Part shown: one piece after another, positions 37,617 to 50,044 of the stretch
Numbering within the stretch: position 1 is the first letter of the stretch
How the letters are laid out: each line of letters opens with the position of its first letter
Assembly: GCA_023159155.1 (NCBI GenBank)
Contig: JAJNNX010000036.1
Span: forward strand, 469,071-533,070
From: Ustulina deusta
Taxonomy: Eukaryota > Ascomycota > Sordariomycetes > Xylariales > Xylariaceae
Length of the DNA stretch: 64,000 nt
Direction of reading: 5' to 3'
Translations under genes and position numbers: made by a program
The notes under the pieces: generated by a model
Seen by the model: only the letters and a program-made list of their open reading frames with translations
Told to the model about the DNA's origin: nothing
The model's database searches: none

Positions 37617-38257
37617 CAACGCTGGTTGTTAGATCCGTGTCTCCTTAATTTTCTCTACCACCAATAGAGGCCACCTGGGTTGGCCGCCATGCCAATCAGC
37701 TCTGCCCAAAGTATCCACACTACCTAAATTGGGTATAGCTTATACTTATATCTTATACTAACCTTTTATAGTAACTAGTACTTTAAGCATAAAAAATCAG
37801 TATTTTTTATTTTGCACTAATGTTTATCAATGTGCCCTGCACCAATAGCCCGCATCCTCGTCTTCACGCCTTCATACAGCTGCTGTAACAGGGGCCACTA
37901 TAAATGGCGCCTACTGCTTAACGTTGAACTAACGACGTCTTTATTACCTACTATTGCTTCGTTTTCTCTGTGTGAGGGGGAGGCATTGCATCCCCATCGT
38001 TGACCCTGAATGGCTGTCTTGTTGCCCGCCCCAAGTCCTCTCTACGGCCGCGATCAGTGACGCGCCAATTGAAGCAACCTTAACATATACGGCCTGACAG
38101 CCTTGACGAACTACGGCGGCGACTGACGCCCACGTCTTCCAGGTAACACCCGGACGAGTCCATGATCAAACATCGACTTCGCCCCCTGACGAGTCTTCTC
38201 TTCGAATCGAGCCCTCCCACGATCACCTCTCAAACACCATTACTTAACAGTGCCATC

Positions 38258-38292
38258 TTATGATGACGATGATGATGATGACGATGGCGGCG
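38258..38292. repeat. (GAT)n-type microsatellite
   Basis: Imperfect GATGAC/GATGATG repeats passing into GGCGGCGG. Confidence 0.8.
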
Positions 38293-38482
38293 GTAGTTAG
38301 TGGTGGTGAGGGCCAGGACCACTGGGACCACCAAGAACCTTAAGGCCACAGGATCTCACCTGCCTACGCATCCAAGCATTGCGATGCAAGTAGTGATGTG
38401 CCCCTTAATCTGAACGATGATAACGTGTGCCATAGGACCTCGATGATGCTTTGCCTACCTCGATGATATTGGCGATGGAATT

Positions 38483-38516
38483 GGTGGCGATGGTGATGGT
38501 GATGGTGATGATCGTG
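38483..38516. repeat. (GGTGAT)n microsatellite
   Basis: Three or more GGTGAT units following GGTGGCGAT. Confidence 0.8.
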
Positions 38517-38846
38517 GTTTTCTTATATGTAGGTAAGTAGGTTAAATAACTGAGTAGGTAGGTTAGGTAGTTATCGACGAGTTTACGATCGAACCTCGAC
38601 TCCGTCGTTCCTGATTTCCTGCCCGTTAATTAGAAAGCGTAGCTTTCCTTAAGCTGCAGTGGCTGTCCAAGTCTATATTATACCTAAAACATTCATGATA
38701 TTGGGCAAAATCGCCGTGTTTAAACCTTGCTACTAGAAACCTATAGAAGCCTTGCCATTTCAAAGGGGAAAAGGTTTTTAGATATCGCTGTCTAGTTACT
38801 TGCTCTATTATACCTCGGTTTTCTACTAGCCCAGAAAGTCCTTCAT

Positions 38847-39045
38847 TTCCACCGCGTTCGTGTAGGGGATTTGCATAAGCAACATGTTGGCTGCGAGTTG
38901 GTCTGTCTTCACGTCAGTAAACTCTGACGTGGTGAGGACCACCTTTGGAGGTTTACCCTCCCTCCCTCACCCAGGGTGGCGAGCTCTCTCGCCCACTCCT
39001 CCGTTATCTCGAAGCCAACAATCTGCTTCTCTGTGGAATCGTGGT
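38847..39045 (-). pseudogene. C-terminal fragment of an unknown protein, frameshifted
   Basis: The minus strand reads TEKQIVGFEITEEWARELAT, then, after a 1-nt shift in a GGGA repeat at about 38963-38972, PPKVVLTTSEFTDVKTDQLA and NMLLMQIPYTNAVEMKDFLG with a stop at 38847-38849. Codon bias is clearly fungal in both parts, so this is real coding ancestry. I do not recognise the family. With the next fragments it suggests a stretch of scrambled or decayed genes. Confidence 0.5.
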
Positions 39046-39148
39046 ATTAACTACGATATACACAGGCGGTAGCCACTGAGCTCACTATGGTATTGTCTGT
39101 AGAGCGGACCCTGGGTGCACACTGTACCGGAAATAGTGATGTTCTGGT

Positions 39149-39406
39149 TCAAGACTTACCTCGTGCTCGGCCGTTCAGATAAGTACAAACTGGCGGAGGG
39201 GACGTACCTCGGCGAAATGGGTGGTATGCGAGCATTGCGTTCAGCTTATCTACTTCACAAGAGAACTCGGAAACCCTCATTAAATACATAAACGCCATCC
39301 GTGCCCTTCGTGCTCCTTCGCCTTGGACAGTACATGAAGTGACTCCTTGACACATTTCATTTTCAATGGAGCCCACATCATTTGCCACGCCTAAGCTGTT
39401 CTCGTA
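39149..39406 (-). pseudogene. Fragment with a terpene-synthase-like NSE motif
   Basis: A minus-strand frame reads LGVANDVGSIENEMCQG ... RRARMAFMYLMRVSEFSCEVDKLN and stops at 39149-39151. N-D-V-G-S-I-E-N-E fits the second metal-binding NSE motif (NDxxSxxxE) of class I terpene cyclases, where the motif is followed by a Gly-containing turn and a helix, as here. No aspartate-rich first motif and no upstream coding part could be found; stops appear just upstream in the same frame. The assignment is tentative because the motif is short. Confidence 0.4.
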
Positions 39407-39539
39407 CCGTCAGAGGAGGTGCAGTTTGTGTCACTCATAAGGTCGAAATACCTGGCTTCAGTAGTGCTGGACGGCCTGCACGTGTCGGCCCAGTAGAGGC
39501 ACGTGCTACCCTGACCTAGGATATCCAGCGTAAAAATGG

Positions 39540-39804
39540 ATTATGGCAAGCTTCGCTTCCAAGAAGCAGATGGATGAAATCAACTGTGTCGCTGTCATCG
39601 ACATTGGTGGGCCATTCCCGATCGACGGTAAAGCCGCCGCCCTCCCCTTCCAGCGCTAGCGGGCTGCTCATCTCAATTGCAGCGCCAAAGTCCTCGTGGC
39701 CGTGGTTGGTTCAGGGTGTGATCTTGTTGTCCGAAACCTCTGCTATGTCGGCGAGGCCATCTTCCGTCATATCTACGGCACACGTCTTAGTGTTGGGGGT
39801 TGAT
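39540..39804 (+). pseudogene. Fragment of an unknown protein with one internal stop
   Basis: The plus-strand frame reads MASFASKKQMDEINCVAVID, then GGPFPIDGKAAALPFQR, one TAG, then RAAHLNCSAKVLVAVVGSG and DLVVRNLCYVGEAIFRHIYG. Third positions are mostly C or T, the fungal pattern, on both sides of the TAG, so the stop probably replaced CAG or TGG. Family not recognised. The overlapping frame at 39574-39870 lacks this bias and is a shadow. Confidence 0.45.
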
Positions 39805-39809
39805 GGTAG

Positions 39810-41208
39810 GTTTATGCGCGAGGGGTGGCATTGGTTAACCAGCAATACCTGCAGCTATGGCCGGAGCTGAGACCACCATAGGTGCGCAGATACCCCGAGA
39901 GTCTCTTCCCGCTCAGGGACTACCGCCAGATCAAGTCGTGTGAGTCTCCTTCTCCACACACAAGGTCGGGGCTCCGTCTCGATCTACAGTATCCGTTGTC
40001 CTCTCCTGTAGAGATCCCGAAACTTGTCGAGCTTCCCGCCGCCGCCGAGAGACGGCTGATGACCAGGCGCACGCGTAGCGAGCCCTATTAGACGCAGCCT
40101 GCGGTTCAAGCTAGCCAACAACGGCGATTTTTATGTTAACATTGACTATTTACCGTACGTACTTCCTGACAGCGTCGTTTGTAGGTACCATCGACCGACT
40201 AACACTCATGTATTTCATGCAGGAGACCAAAGGAAGGTCTGGTCAGCGTCAGAGCCCCCAAAGCTCTGCCGTACAACAACATTCTGTACCACACACCTAG
40301 TATTGCAAGTGGTCCAAGACATTGATACTATAAATATCGCTGTTATATATAGTATTTCTCAGGCTAACGGCTCTAATAGCCATACCGGTGTCTATCTATT
40401 ATCTGTACAGGTAAAAACCATGCCTTTTGGCCCGGTTGGTCATCGTCACCGATTCGCTCCAGGCCCGTAGGCTGGGCGAAAACATCTTGTCTCTACTACG
40501 TATCCCTGACTTTACCGCTTCGTTCTCCTTATGTGTGCTGCTACCTCTGGTCCGCTTCTCCTGTTTCGCTCTGTCTCGTATCGTGCTATTAACTGGATGC
40601 ACGCATCCGTCATATCGCTGTTATATTGAATATATTACCCGAAGCCCTTATTATAGCGGCACTCTCTGAGCTTCTAAGCTTGAGCATCTCTAGCTGAATC
40701 ATCCTCATTATAACCACTGCAGCAGCGGCATCATAGCGGCATATCACAATTTCAATGTCAATCAACCATAATAGATATCATATTAGTCAACTATATATAT
40801 GATAGCACTACGCTCTTCCCGGTCTAAATTGCACAGACTGCCAATATATATTGGCGGTGAGAATTAAATAAAATGCCGACTTGAACGCTTTAATTCTCAG
40901 TGAATATACTACTGCATAGAGTTTCCAGTCTGTTGAGCCCATAGACCCATCTCTCTAGTTGGCGTTATAGCTTTTTCCTTGGGGTTAGCAGGTAAATACT
41001 TGATTCTCCAATCCACATGTATTTTAAGTCCGAGGTGTTCCAGGCAATATCCTTCATGAACCATCCCTTTGCTCTATGTGATATATTCGAGCTAGACCCA
41101 CCAGCTGCAGCCAATCATACCTACTACTAGTTGTTCAGGTGGTGTGGGTCTGCGCTTTACAGAAGCTCAATATATATATACCAATAAAAGTTCAAGCAAC
41201 CAACCTAG
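39810..41208. other. Gene-free or gene-debris stretch
   Basis: A frame at 39882-40091 continues GC-rich coding-like sequence from the preceding fragment but carries no motif. The rest (40100-41208) shows nothing I can assign. Confidence 0.45.
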
Positions 41209-41331
41209 TCCTCCGTGGCGCAATTGGCTAGCGCGTCGTAAGTTTAAATCCGACACTTCTCGTGACAAATGGCTTACCATCCGCAGTGACTGTTAATCAG
41301 GAGGTTGAAAGTTCGAGCCTTTCCGGGGGAG
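41209..41331 (+). tRNA. tRNA-Asn (GTT) with a 49-nt intron in the anticodon stem
   Basis: Exon 1 is 41209-41237 and exon 2 is 41287-41331. The joined 74 nt is identical to the minus-strand gene at 37493-37616 and forms a complete cloverleaf with G discriminator. The 49-nt interruption (41238-41286) begins GTAAGT, has CTTAC 10 nt from its end, and ends CCGCAG. It splits the anticodon stem between positions 28 and 29. A T7 run immediately downstream is a Pol III terminator. Box A and box B are both inside the exons, so the intron lengthens their spacing by 49 nt. Conservation of both exons alongside intron divergence argues that the gene is or was recently functional. Confidence 0.87.
41238..41286 (+). 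other. Spliceosomal-type intron inside tRNA-Asn (49 nt)
   Basis: GTAAGT donor, CTTAC branch-like word, CAG acceptor, and a length at the low end of fungal mRNA introns. The first 20 nt are nearly the same as those of the other copy; the middle is unrelated in length and sequence. Confidence 0.75.
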
Positions 41332-41332
41332 A

Positions 41333-41339
41333 TTTTTTT
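41333..41339 (+). terminator. Pol III terminator (T7) of tRNA-Asn
   Basis: Seven T directly after the discriminator and one A. Confidence 0.85.
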
Positions 41340-41894
41340 GGCTTTTTTATTCAGCCTTTTTTTTACCTTAGGGCGCGGCCCCTATCCTGGGTAATGGCTG
41401 GAGCCAGGCAATTAAATGTGAGAATTATTTGCACCATGATCTCAGGCTTGATATCGTGTTACATGAACATGCTTGCCTAGCCATTTTCTAGCCGCGATAT
41501 TCTGTTCGCGCTATTGCAGCCAGGCTATTCCAGCTCAATAGCCTGGCAACAACCATTTCCATTTGAAAATGATTTCAAAGTTGAACATACCTAACCTACC
41601 TTGCTGGAGATGTCGGCAGAGTTGTCAAGGGCTGCAGATTCTCGCAGCTCCTTGACGACGAGGAGATGATCTGGAGGGTCCAAATGAATGGCTCCGGATG
41701 TTGACGTTGGCTGCTTTTCTGATGATGTTGACGGACAGAGGTCTTAGTGATGGCAAGCAGGAGATCTGGGTATATAATGCCGTGTAGGGCCAGGTTATGT
41801 CCCTAAAATGGAAAACTTTGCCGGCAAAGCTCCATTTCTAGTATGCTGTATTAAATCAAAGTGCAAGACACTTCAATTTAATGCTTTTATATTT

Positions 41895-41930
41895 ACCTAC
41901 TTACTTATTTACTTACTTACTTGCTTAGAG
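41895..41930. repeat. (ACTT)n microsatellite
   Basis: Imperfect CTTA/ACTT repeats. Confidence 0.8.
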
Positions 41931-42846
41931 GTAGGTAGATATATAACTTATTAAGAGAAGACCTTTTTTGATTATTTTTCTTATTTGTTTAAGATAACTT
42001 AAAGTTATAGTTAATTTATAATTATAAGTTTAACTAATAGGTAAGCTATAGATACTTTCTTTTAGCAAACTATAAGCTTGTAGGTAAATACAAAGTTTTA
42101 GGGGGTCTAGTAATAGAATCTCTTGAGTCCTTTTTTCCGATTTTAGTGACGCCCCAAGATCCGTTCTTCTTCCACGGTTGGCAATAAAACACACGCTGCT
42201 GCTTCTTGGACCCCGAGGGCGGCCCTTTCAGCATTGTTGATGGAAAAGGGGGGAGAACAGGCACGATTGGTAGAAAGACTAACTTCTTTACAAAGATCCT
42301 AGATAATCTTTATAAGGCGACAAATGACGCGGGTTTCAAAAAGCCTAGGCCCCATGGTAGCGCAGATGAGCGTGTAAACAGCGCAGAATATAATTAGAAA
42401 TCGATCCCTCTACTAACCCTGCAGTGCATAGCCTTTTGGGATGTGGTTTACCCTAATAACGGGCAGTTCCCACGTTAAAATTAATCAGTCCATTATATGT
42501 TTACGGAGATTATTAACAGTTTCATTTCTTCCAGGATTATTACAGAATACGTTCAAGCTCCCACATAGTTTAAAATCGCTACATTTTGTCGTCATGCCAA
42601 AGATAGTGGCTGTGATATCAAGTTTTGTCTTCATTGTGCGCCCAGTAACCACCACCAAATGTTTCTGTTCAGTTCCAATGCCTCGGTGATCGGATTTTAG
42701 CTGTCGGTTCTCGTATCTAGTTGAGTTGATGGCTGTAGTCAAGTTAAGTCCTCAGACGTCCTACATATTCGCTCTTCGAATGTTCATATCTCGATCATAT
42801 AAGGAAAGAAGGGATGTAGGGGACATTCAACATGAGCTTATCCTTC

Positions 42847-43671
42847 TCAGTCGGCTGAAGGGAAGCGAATAAAATAGATCTGATCAGTGGTCTCGCCAAA
42901 TGCGATCGCGTTTCCGGAATGACCGTAATGTGGACGAAGTGGCGAATTTCCGCGATTCTCTGGGGGTATCCAAAGATAGCACTCGCCGTTCTTCAAAACC
43001 CAGTATCTATATGAACTAATGCCTATCCCGGATAACGCGCCTGCAGGAATATTGTCGCGGCCGTATTCTATCGAATCCCTAATGTCGTTCAATAGCGCTT
43101 GTGTACCATAGATGCCACGGTGGGTCAGAAGTCCAGCTCGCTCCCATCTTATACTACGAGCATAATTCCAAAACCCCTTGAGACTCTTTACCTGAGTCCC
43201 TGTTTCGAGGTCCAAGATCCGGATCATGCCGTAATTTCCAACATATGCTACGTATCTACAGTCTGGTGAGAACGTGAGCGGAGCATCATCAGGCGTGTCT
43301 CCGAGAGCAATTGAGTGGGTGCGTAAACCCGTCGCTATATCCCAGATTCGTACACCTACTTCAGATCCAGATATTGTTGCCACCTTTGCGCCCTCGGGCG
43401 AGAGTACAAACGATAGGCCCTCGACCATGTCGTCGGGGCTCGCAACTGGAATTGTGCCGAGGCAGATGCCTGTCGCCGCATCTAATACCTGTATTATGTC
43501 GCAATATAAGGCTGGATTCTGATTCTTTAGAAATCCTGATGCCAGTCGCCCCCCGTCCGCTGAGAAAAATGTCGTATGGGAATAACCCCCTTTGTACCCC
43601 GTGAGCGACTCCCACAGGCGGCGGCCGGTAACCGCATCGAAGAGCTCTATTGTAGAATCTCCCGTAAGCTA
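42847..43671 (-). pseudogene. WD40-repeat C-terminal fragment, truncated at an AT-rich junction
   Basis: An open minus-strand frame of about 275 codons. It begins, without a start codon, TGDSTIELFDAVTGRRLWE just inside the junction at about 43672 and ends FIRFPSAD-stop at 42847. WD40-type blades are visible: IELFDAVTG...FSADGGRLASG, IQVLDAATG...LSPEGAKVATI, VRIWDIATG...FSPDCRYVAYV and IRILDLETG. This is the repeat type found at the C-terminus of fungal NACHT-WD40 (NLR-like) and HET-E-like proteins; that parent is inferred, since the upstream part is missing. In-frame ATG at 43428 would give only a 193-residue piece. Codon usage is normal, so the truncation is a break rather than RIP. Confidence 0.7.
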
Positions 43672-43712
43672 ACCCCCCCCCTCGCGGGCCCCCCCCTCTC
43701 ACGGGCCCAATT
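43672..43712. other. C-run junction between WD40 coding DNA and the AT-rich block
   Basis: Two C runs separated by TCGCGGG and followed by CTCTCACGGGCCC, exactly where the coding frame is cut. Composition changes from about half GC to almost pure AT within 50 bp. Could be the end of a transposon or a rearrangement scar. Confidence 0.6.
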
Positions 43713-44323
43713 AAAAATCGCAAATTTAAAATATATAATCCCTGTTGATAATATGGATAAAATAGCTAAAAATAGTCTAGTTTAAAGATTTAATATATAA
43801 AACGTAATATATTTTATAAAAAAATAAATAAAAAATGTAGCTATTTTTTATTTATTTAATAATGAATTTTTAAAATAATATTATAAAGTTTTTAAAATTT
43901 AAAATTTTAAAATAGTTTAAAAAGTGGAAATAATAACTAAAAATAGTTTAGCGTTAAATTTTAATATAAAAATATAAAAATATTATATATAAAAAATAAT
44001 AATAAATTAGCTTTATTTTTAAATTAATACTAATTAATTTATGTATAGTTTTTTTAATAAAAATTTAGTACTAACAATTTTATATATATATTAGTAATAA
44101 ATTTGTTAATATTATATAAAAAGATTTCGAAGTTATATTTTTAAACCTATTTTAAAAAAAATAAAAGTAGAGATTTATTTTTGTTTAATTTTTCTTTAAT
44201 TAAATATAATTAATTAATATTTAAATATTATAACTAAGTATTTTTATTATTTTTACTTGATTTATTATATAATTTTAAGTATTAATTTTTAAAGGTTTTT
44301 TTATGCGAATTTATATAGGAAAA

Positions 44324-44504
44324 TGTTACGATTAGTTAAGTAAAGCTTCTATAGTTAGTTTATTAATACTATAAACAAAAACTCTAAGCTAAAAAAAAAA
44401 AAAAAGTTAAAGTTTATAAAATAAATAGATATAAACTTTTTATTTTATTACTATATAGGTCTAAAGTTTTTTTAAGTTTTGCTAAAACTATATTAATTAT
44501 TATA
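44324..44504 (+). repeat. RIP-mutated LTR copy (family of the 53765 solo LTR)
   Basis: Starts TGTTACGATTAGTTAAGTAA and follows the 53765 LTR with C-to-T and G-to-A changes. An internal segment of about 60 bp is missing. Ends in a degraded form of CTAACCGTCACA. Confidence 0.8.
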
Positions 44505-46042
44505 CTATTTTTTTTTAAAACTAAAAATTTAAATATAGTTTTAATTTAAAGTTACTAATAATATTAAGTTTATATAACTTTTTTATATTATACTACTTTA
44601 TTATTATTTTTATAATTATTTATAAATTTATTAATTATTATTATGTATATTTATTTTTATAATTTTATAAAAAATTCAAAAACTTTTTTATAAGTTTTAT
44701 AAAATTAGTTAAGCTTAATTAATATAGTTTTAAAATTTTAAGCTATATATTAAATATTATTAAAATTATAGCTTTTTTAAATAATTTAGTACTATAGTTT
44801 TTTATTTTTTTTATATATTTTTAATTATTTAATTTATTTAATTTTAAATTTTGTTTTATTATTAATATTTTTAGCTAGAAATAATAACTAAATTTATTAA
44901 AATAAAAAGTTATTATTTGTTTTTTATAATTAGTTAATATAAAACAAGTTTTTTATTTTATAAAAATTAAATAAATCAAAAATATAACTAAATTTTTATT
45001 TTTAAAAAATTTAAAAAAGTTTAATTAATTAGGAGTCTAATCTAATAGTTAGTATTTATATTACAAAACTTTATTTTTTATTTTAATATTTATTAAATAT
45101 TATTTTTTATTAATTTATAGCTTATATTATTTTTATATAAAAACTATTATATTAAATATTTTTTTTTAAATATTTTAAGTTTAATAAACTAATTTATAAT
45201 AGTTTTATTAATATTTATTATTAAAAAGTTGTATATTTTAATTTTTTTTTGGTATTTTTAACAATAATATATTAATTAATAAATATTATAAAAAATTATA
45301 TATAAAATTTAAAATAAAAAAATAACTATTTTAAATATTTTAATATTTATTAATATAAAAACAAAGTTATTAATCTAGTTTTTAATTAATTAATTTTATT
45401 ATTTTTTAAGTTTAAAAATAATAAATACTACTAAAATAGTACTTAATATTTATATATTTAGTATACTAAAAATTTTTTATAAATTTTTATAGTATTATAT
45501 AGCTAATAATTTTATAATATTTATTTTTTTATTAAATAAAGTTATAATTAAATAGTTAAATTTATTTATAAATATTTATATATAGTTATAATTTTATTAG
45601 TTAAATAATATATTTTTATTATTTATTATTATATATTGCTATATTATAGCTAATATAAATAATAAATAAAAAAAACTAAAAGTTTTATTTTATAATATTT
45701 TATTTTTTTTATAGTTATAATAATTATATATATATTATTTATAATTATATTTTAAATAAAACTAGTAATATTTTTATTTTAATATTTTAATTATTTTATA
45801 TTAATTTTAATATATAATAATTAAAACTATATAAAAAAAATAGTTCTATTTAAAATAATTTTAAATATATATAGCTTTTTATTTTTATTTTTCAAATTTT
45901 ATAACTAGTTTTTTTGTTTAATGAAGTTTATGAAATTAGCTTTTTAAAAAATATTAAATAAAAAATGTATAATTAATATAAAACTTAATATTTTATTAAA
46001 AAAAACTAATACTATTATTTTTTTTTTAGTTTTTTTAGCTTT

Positions 46043-46270
46043 TATAATAATTAGTATAGTTTTAGCAAGACCCACAAGGACTCTAGTCCTATATAGTAAT
46101 AAAATAAGAAATTTATATACCGACCAACCTATAATTCTATAGCTATATATACAAAGTTTATATCTATTTATTTTATAAACTCTAAATTTTTTTTTTTTTT
46201 TTTAGCTTAAAGTTTTTATTTACAATATTAATAAACTAGCTATAAAAGCTTTACTTAACTAATTATAATA
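46043..46270 (-). repeat. RIP-mutated LTR copy, inverted
   Basis: Reverse-complement match over the whole length to the LTR at 53765, e.g. AAGACCCACAAGGACTCTAG here against AGACCCGCAAGGACTCCAGA. Ends at CTAATTATAATA, the degraded complement of TGTTACGATTAG. No internal element or matching target duplication is recognisable. Confidence 0.8.
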
Positions 46271-49200
46271 TTATTTTAAGCTTATTAATTATTTATTAAT
46301 AAATATTTAATAAATATATATATTTTTATTTTGTTATAATTAGCAAAATATAAATAAACTTTTTGTTTTTAGTTATATATCTAATATAAAAAATTATATA
46401 TTTTATAATATAAATTTAATTTTAATATAGTTTTAATAAAACTTTTGATTTTTATACTATTTAAAAGCTAATAATTTATAAAAACCTAACTTTAAATATT
46501 CTATATTTATTTTTAGTTTTTAAACAATTAAAATAACTTTAGTTTTTAAATATAGCTAGCTTTTTATTATTAAATAATTTTAAAACTTTTTTTGTAAAAA
46601 AAAAAAAATTTTTATATTAAACTTTTTTGCAAACGTTTTAAGTGAACTAATACTTAAAATTTTTTTTTTAAAGAGAACAAAAAATTTAAATTTAAAAAAA
46701 TAAAATCTAAACTAGAACTAAAACAATTTAAAATAAATAATATACTTAAAAATATATTAAAAAATATTATAGCTATATAAATTTATAATTTTATATTAGT
46801 TTTAATAAAACTTTTTTAATAAATAAAAAAAATAAAGTGCTAATTTTTTATTATATTTATTTTACTATTTTTAAAAAATAATTATAATTTAATAATAAAA
46901 AATATATTTAAAAATATTAATTTTAACTTTTTTAGTTTTATTATTTCATTTGTTTTTTATTTTATTAGTTTATTTTTTAGCGCTTTAAACTTTATTTATA
47001 TTAAAAAAGCTAAAATATAAAAAACTAATTTTAATATATTATAAACTAATTAAAAAAATTTATTTTTATTTAATTAAAAAACTATTTAATAATATTATTA
47101 AAATAATTTAAACTTTATTTATAATTTATTATAATTTTAATAAAATAGTTATTATTTATAAAATATTTTAAATATATATATATATAACTAATAAAAATAT
47201 TAATAAAATTATTTTTATATTTAATAGTTTAATTTAAAAGTATTAATTTGCTAAATTATAATAAAAATATAAATTATAAAATTATTTTTATATAAACTTA
47301 AAAAAAATTTATATAAAGTTTTTATAAATTTAAATATTTTTTACAAATTATTTATTAATAAAATTATTAAATAAATTTATAAATTTAATTAAATAAAAAT
47401 TTAATTTAAATAATTACACTTTTAGCAAACTTATTTATTAATTTTTAGCTAACTTTAAAAATTTGAAAATATTTATTTTAAAATAATTAAAATAAATATT
47501 AATTATAAAAAAAAAAAGAGCTTATTAAAATAATAAAACTTATTTTATTTATAAAAAAAAATATATATATATATTAATTAATTATTTTAATTAAAAACTT
47601 AAAGTTTTAAATATTGAATTAGCAAAAAAAACTTATAATAAAAATAGTTTTAATAGGTTACTTAACTTAAAAAACAAATAGAACTAATAAAAGTTTTTTT
47701 ATTAGTTTTTTTATTTATTTTAATTAAAATATATAGCTAAAATAAATAAATAATTTTTAAAATATTTATTTAATTATAAATTAATAATATTAAAATTTAT
47801 ATATTTTTAATAATTAGTTATAAGTTTATATAATAAATTAAATAATAATTAAAAATAAAAATAGTTTATTTAATTAAACTTTAAAAACTTTATAACTATT
47901 AAAATAAAATAATTAATAAAGTTTATAAATATTTAATATATATAATAAAAATTAATAATTAATAATTTAAAAATTAAATATTTTAAATTATTAATTTTAG
48001 TTATAATATTATTATTAGTATTAAATAATTAATAAAATAAAATATTTTAATAAAAACCTAAAAATAATAGTTAATTTAGTTTAATTTTTATTAATAATTA
48101 TAATTAAACTTTTTAGTTATAAATAATAAAATATAAACTTAAAAATATAAAAGAATATTAATTAATATAATTAAATATTAACAAAATACTATTAAATATT
48201 AAAATAATCTTTTAAAAATAAAATAATTATTTTAAAAATAACTAAAACTAAAAAAATATAAAAAAAACTTAAAAATTTTAAACTTAAAATAAAAAAGTCC
48301 ATATAGTAATTTAAAAAAAAAAAAAAACCAAACTATTATTAAAAAAATTATATAAAACTTGAAAAAAGCTTATTATAATTAAATTTATAACAATTAAAAA
48401 TAATTGAGATTTTATAAAAAAAATAAACTTAGATTAATTAAATAGTATTATAAAAATTTTTTAATAATAAATTAATTTTATTTTTAAAAAAAAAACTTTA
48501 AATATATAAAGTTAATATAAAACATTTTATTTTTTTAATTATTATATTTAAAAAGATTTTTTTAAAAAAAAAAATCTAAAAATTTATTATTATTATAATT
48601 AAAATTTAATATAGTATTAAAACTTAATAATAAAAAATATATTTTTAAACTTTATTAATATTAAATATTAATATATTTTATTTTATTTAAAAAAAAGTTT
48701 ATAAATAAACTACTAGTTATAAATTTTATTAAATAAAATATAAATTTAAATATTATTTTTATTTTATTTATATTTAAACTTAAATTAATTAAATATAAAT
48801 TTATAATTAATTATTACTATAAAAATATATATTTAAAAAATAAAATTATATATTATTAAAGTTTTTATTAATTATTATTAATTATAAAATTATTTTTCTT
48901 TTTTTAAATTTATAAAAAAATATTTTAATAAAAAGTTTTATTATTTAATTTAAAAATAAAACCTATTTAGTAGTAAATTTTTATTAATATATAAATTTAA
49001 AAACTTTTAAATAAATTTATAAATATTTATATAAATAATATTTTAATTTATTTTAAAACTAAAAAATAATATTAAACTTATTATAAAAAAATAATTTATT
49101 ATTTATATTAAACTAAATATTAAAAAAATATTAAAAAGTTTTATTTTAATATATTTATTATTAATTATTTAAAAATAGTTATAAAAACTAAAATAAAAAT

Positions 49201-50044
49201 AAAAATTAATTTTATTAAAATTTAAATAATTCTAAATTAAAACTTTAATAATTTTAAAAATACTAAATTAATTTAGTTATTTTTTAAGCTTTATAATTAT
49301 ATTTATATATTTATTTATTATATTAATAAAATCATTATTTTTTTAAATTAATTATTAAAAAGAATAAAAATAAACTTTTAAATATATAAAATTACTAATA
49401 TATAAAACGTTTATTTTAGTTTTTTTTTAAGTTTAGCTAACTAATATAAATAAAAATAAATATTTTTATAATAATAATACTAACTAAACAAGCTTATTTA
49501 ATTTAAAATTATAAATTTTTAATAATAATATAAAATTTAAAATATTGCTACTTAAAGCTTTTTAAAACTAAGTTTTTTATAATAACTAATTATTAAGCTT
49601 TATTATATTTTTTAAATAAATAGATTTTATTAATATAATAAATATATTAAACTAACTTTTTATTAAATTTTAAGATTATTTTTTAATATTAATTAAAAAA
49701 ATAGTAAAGCTTTTTATAATAAAAACTAAAAAAAAAAAAAAAAATAATAATATTAGTTCTTTTTAATAAAATATTAGATCTTATATTAACTATAAACTTT
49801 TTATTTAATATTTTTTTTAAATTAACTTAATAAATTTAATTAAATAAAAAAACTAATTATAAAATTTAAAAAATAAAAACAAAAAATTATATATATTTAA
49901 AATTATTTTAAATAAAACTATTTTTTTTTTATATAACTTTAATTTAAAAAACTTATATATTTCTAATTATTATATATTAAAATTAATACAAAACAATCAA
50001 AATATTAAAACAAAAATATTACTAGCTTTATTTAAAATATAATT

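Larger units (their letters stand above)
37617..38846. other. Gene-free stretch with GAT/GGT simple repeats
   Basis: No coding signal. Contains imperfect trinucleotide repeats at 38258-38292 and 38483-38516, and TAGGTA-type words at about 38528-38575. Confidence 0.55.
41332..42846. other. Gene-free stretch between tRNA-Asn and the WD40 fragment
   Basis: Contains an (ACTT)n microsatellite (about 41895-41930) and an AT-rich patch (41930-42090). Frames near 42206-42397 and 42485-42742 are short and unrecognised. Confidence 0.5.

Noticed and set aside
43672..43712. Possible telomere-like CTAACCCC tract
   Set aside because: Only one CTAACCC word, followed by mixed C-runs; no repeated TTAGGG units, so not an interstitial telomere.
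44324..46270. Two LTR copies as the ends of one retrotransposon
   Set aside because: They are in opposite orientation, so they cannot be the LTR pair of a single element.
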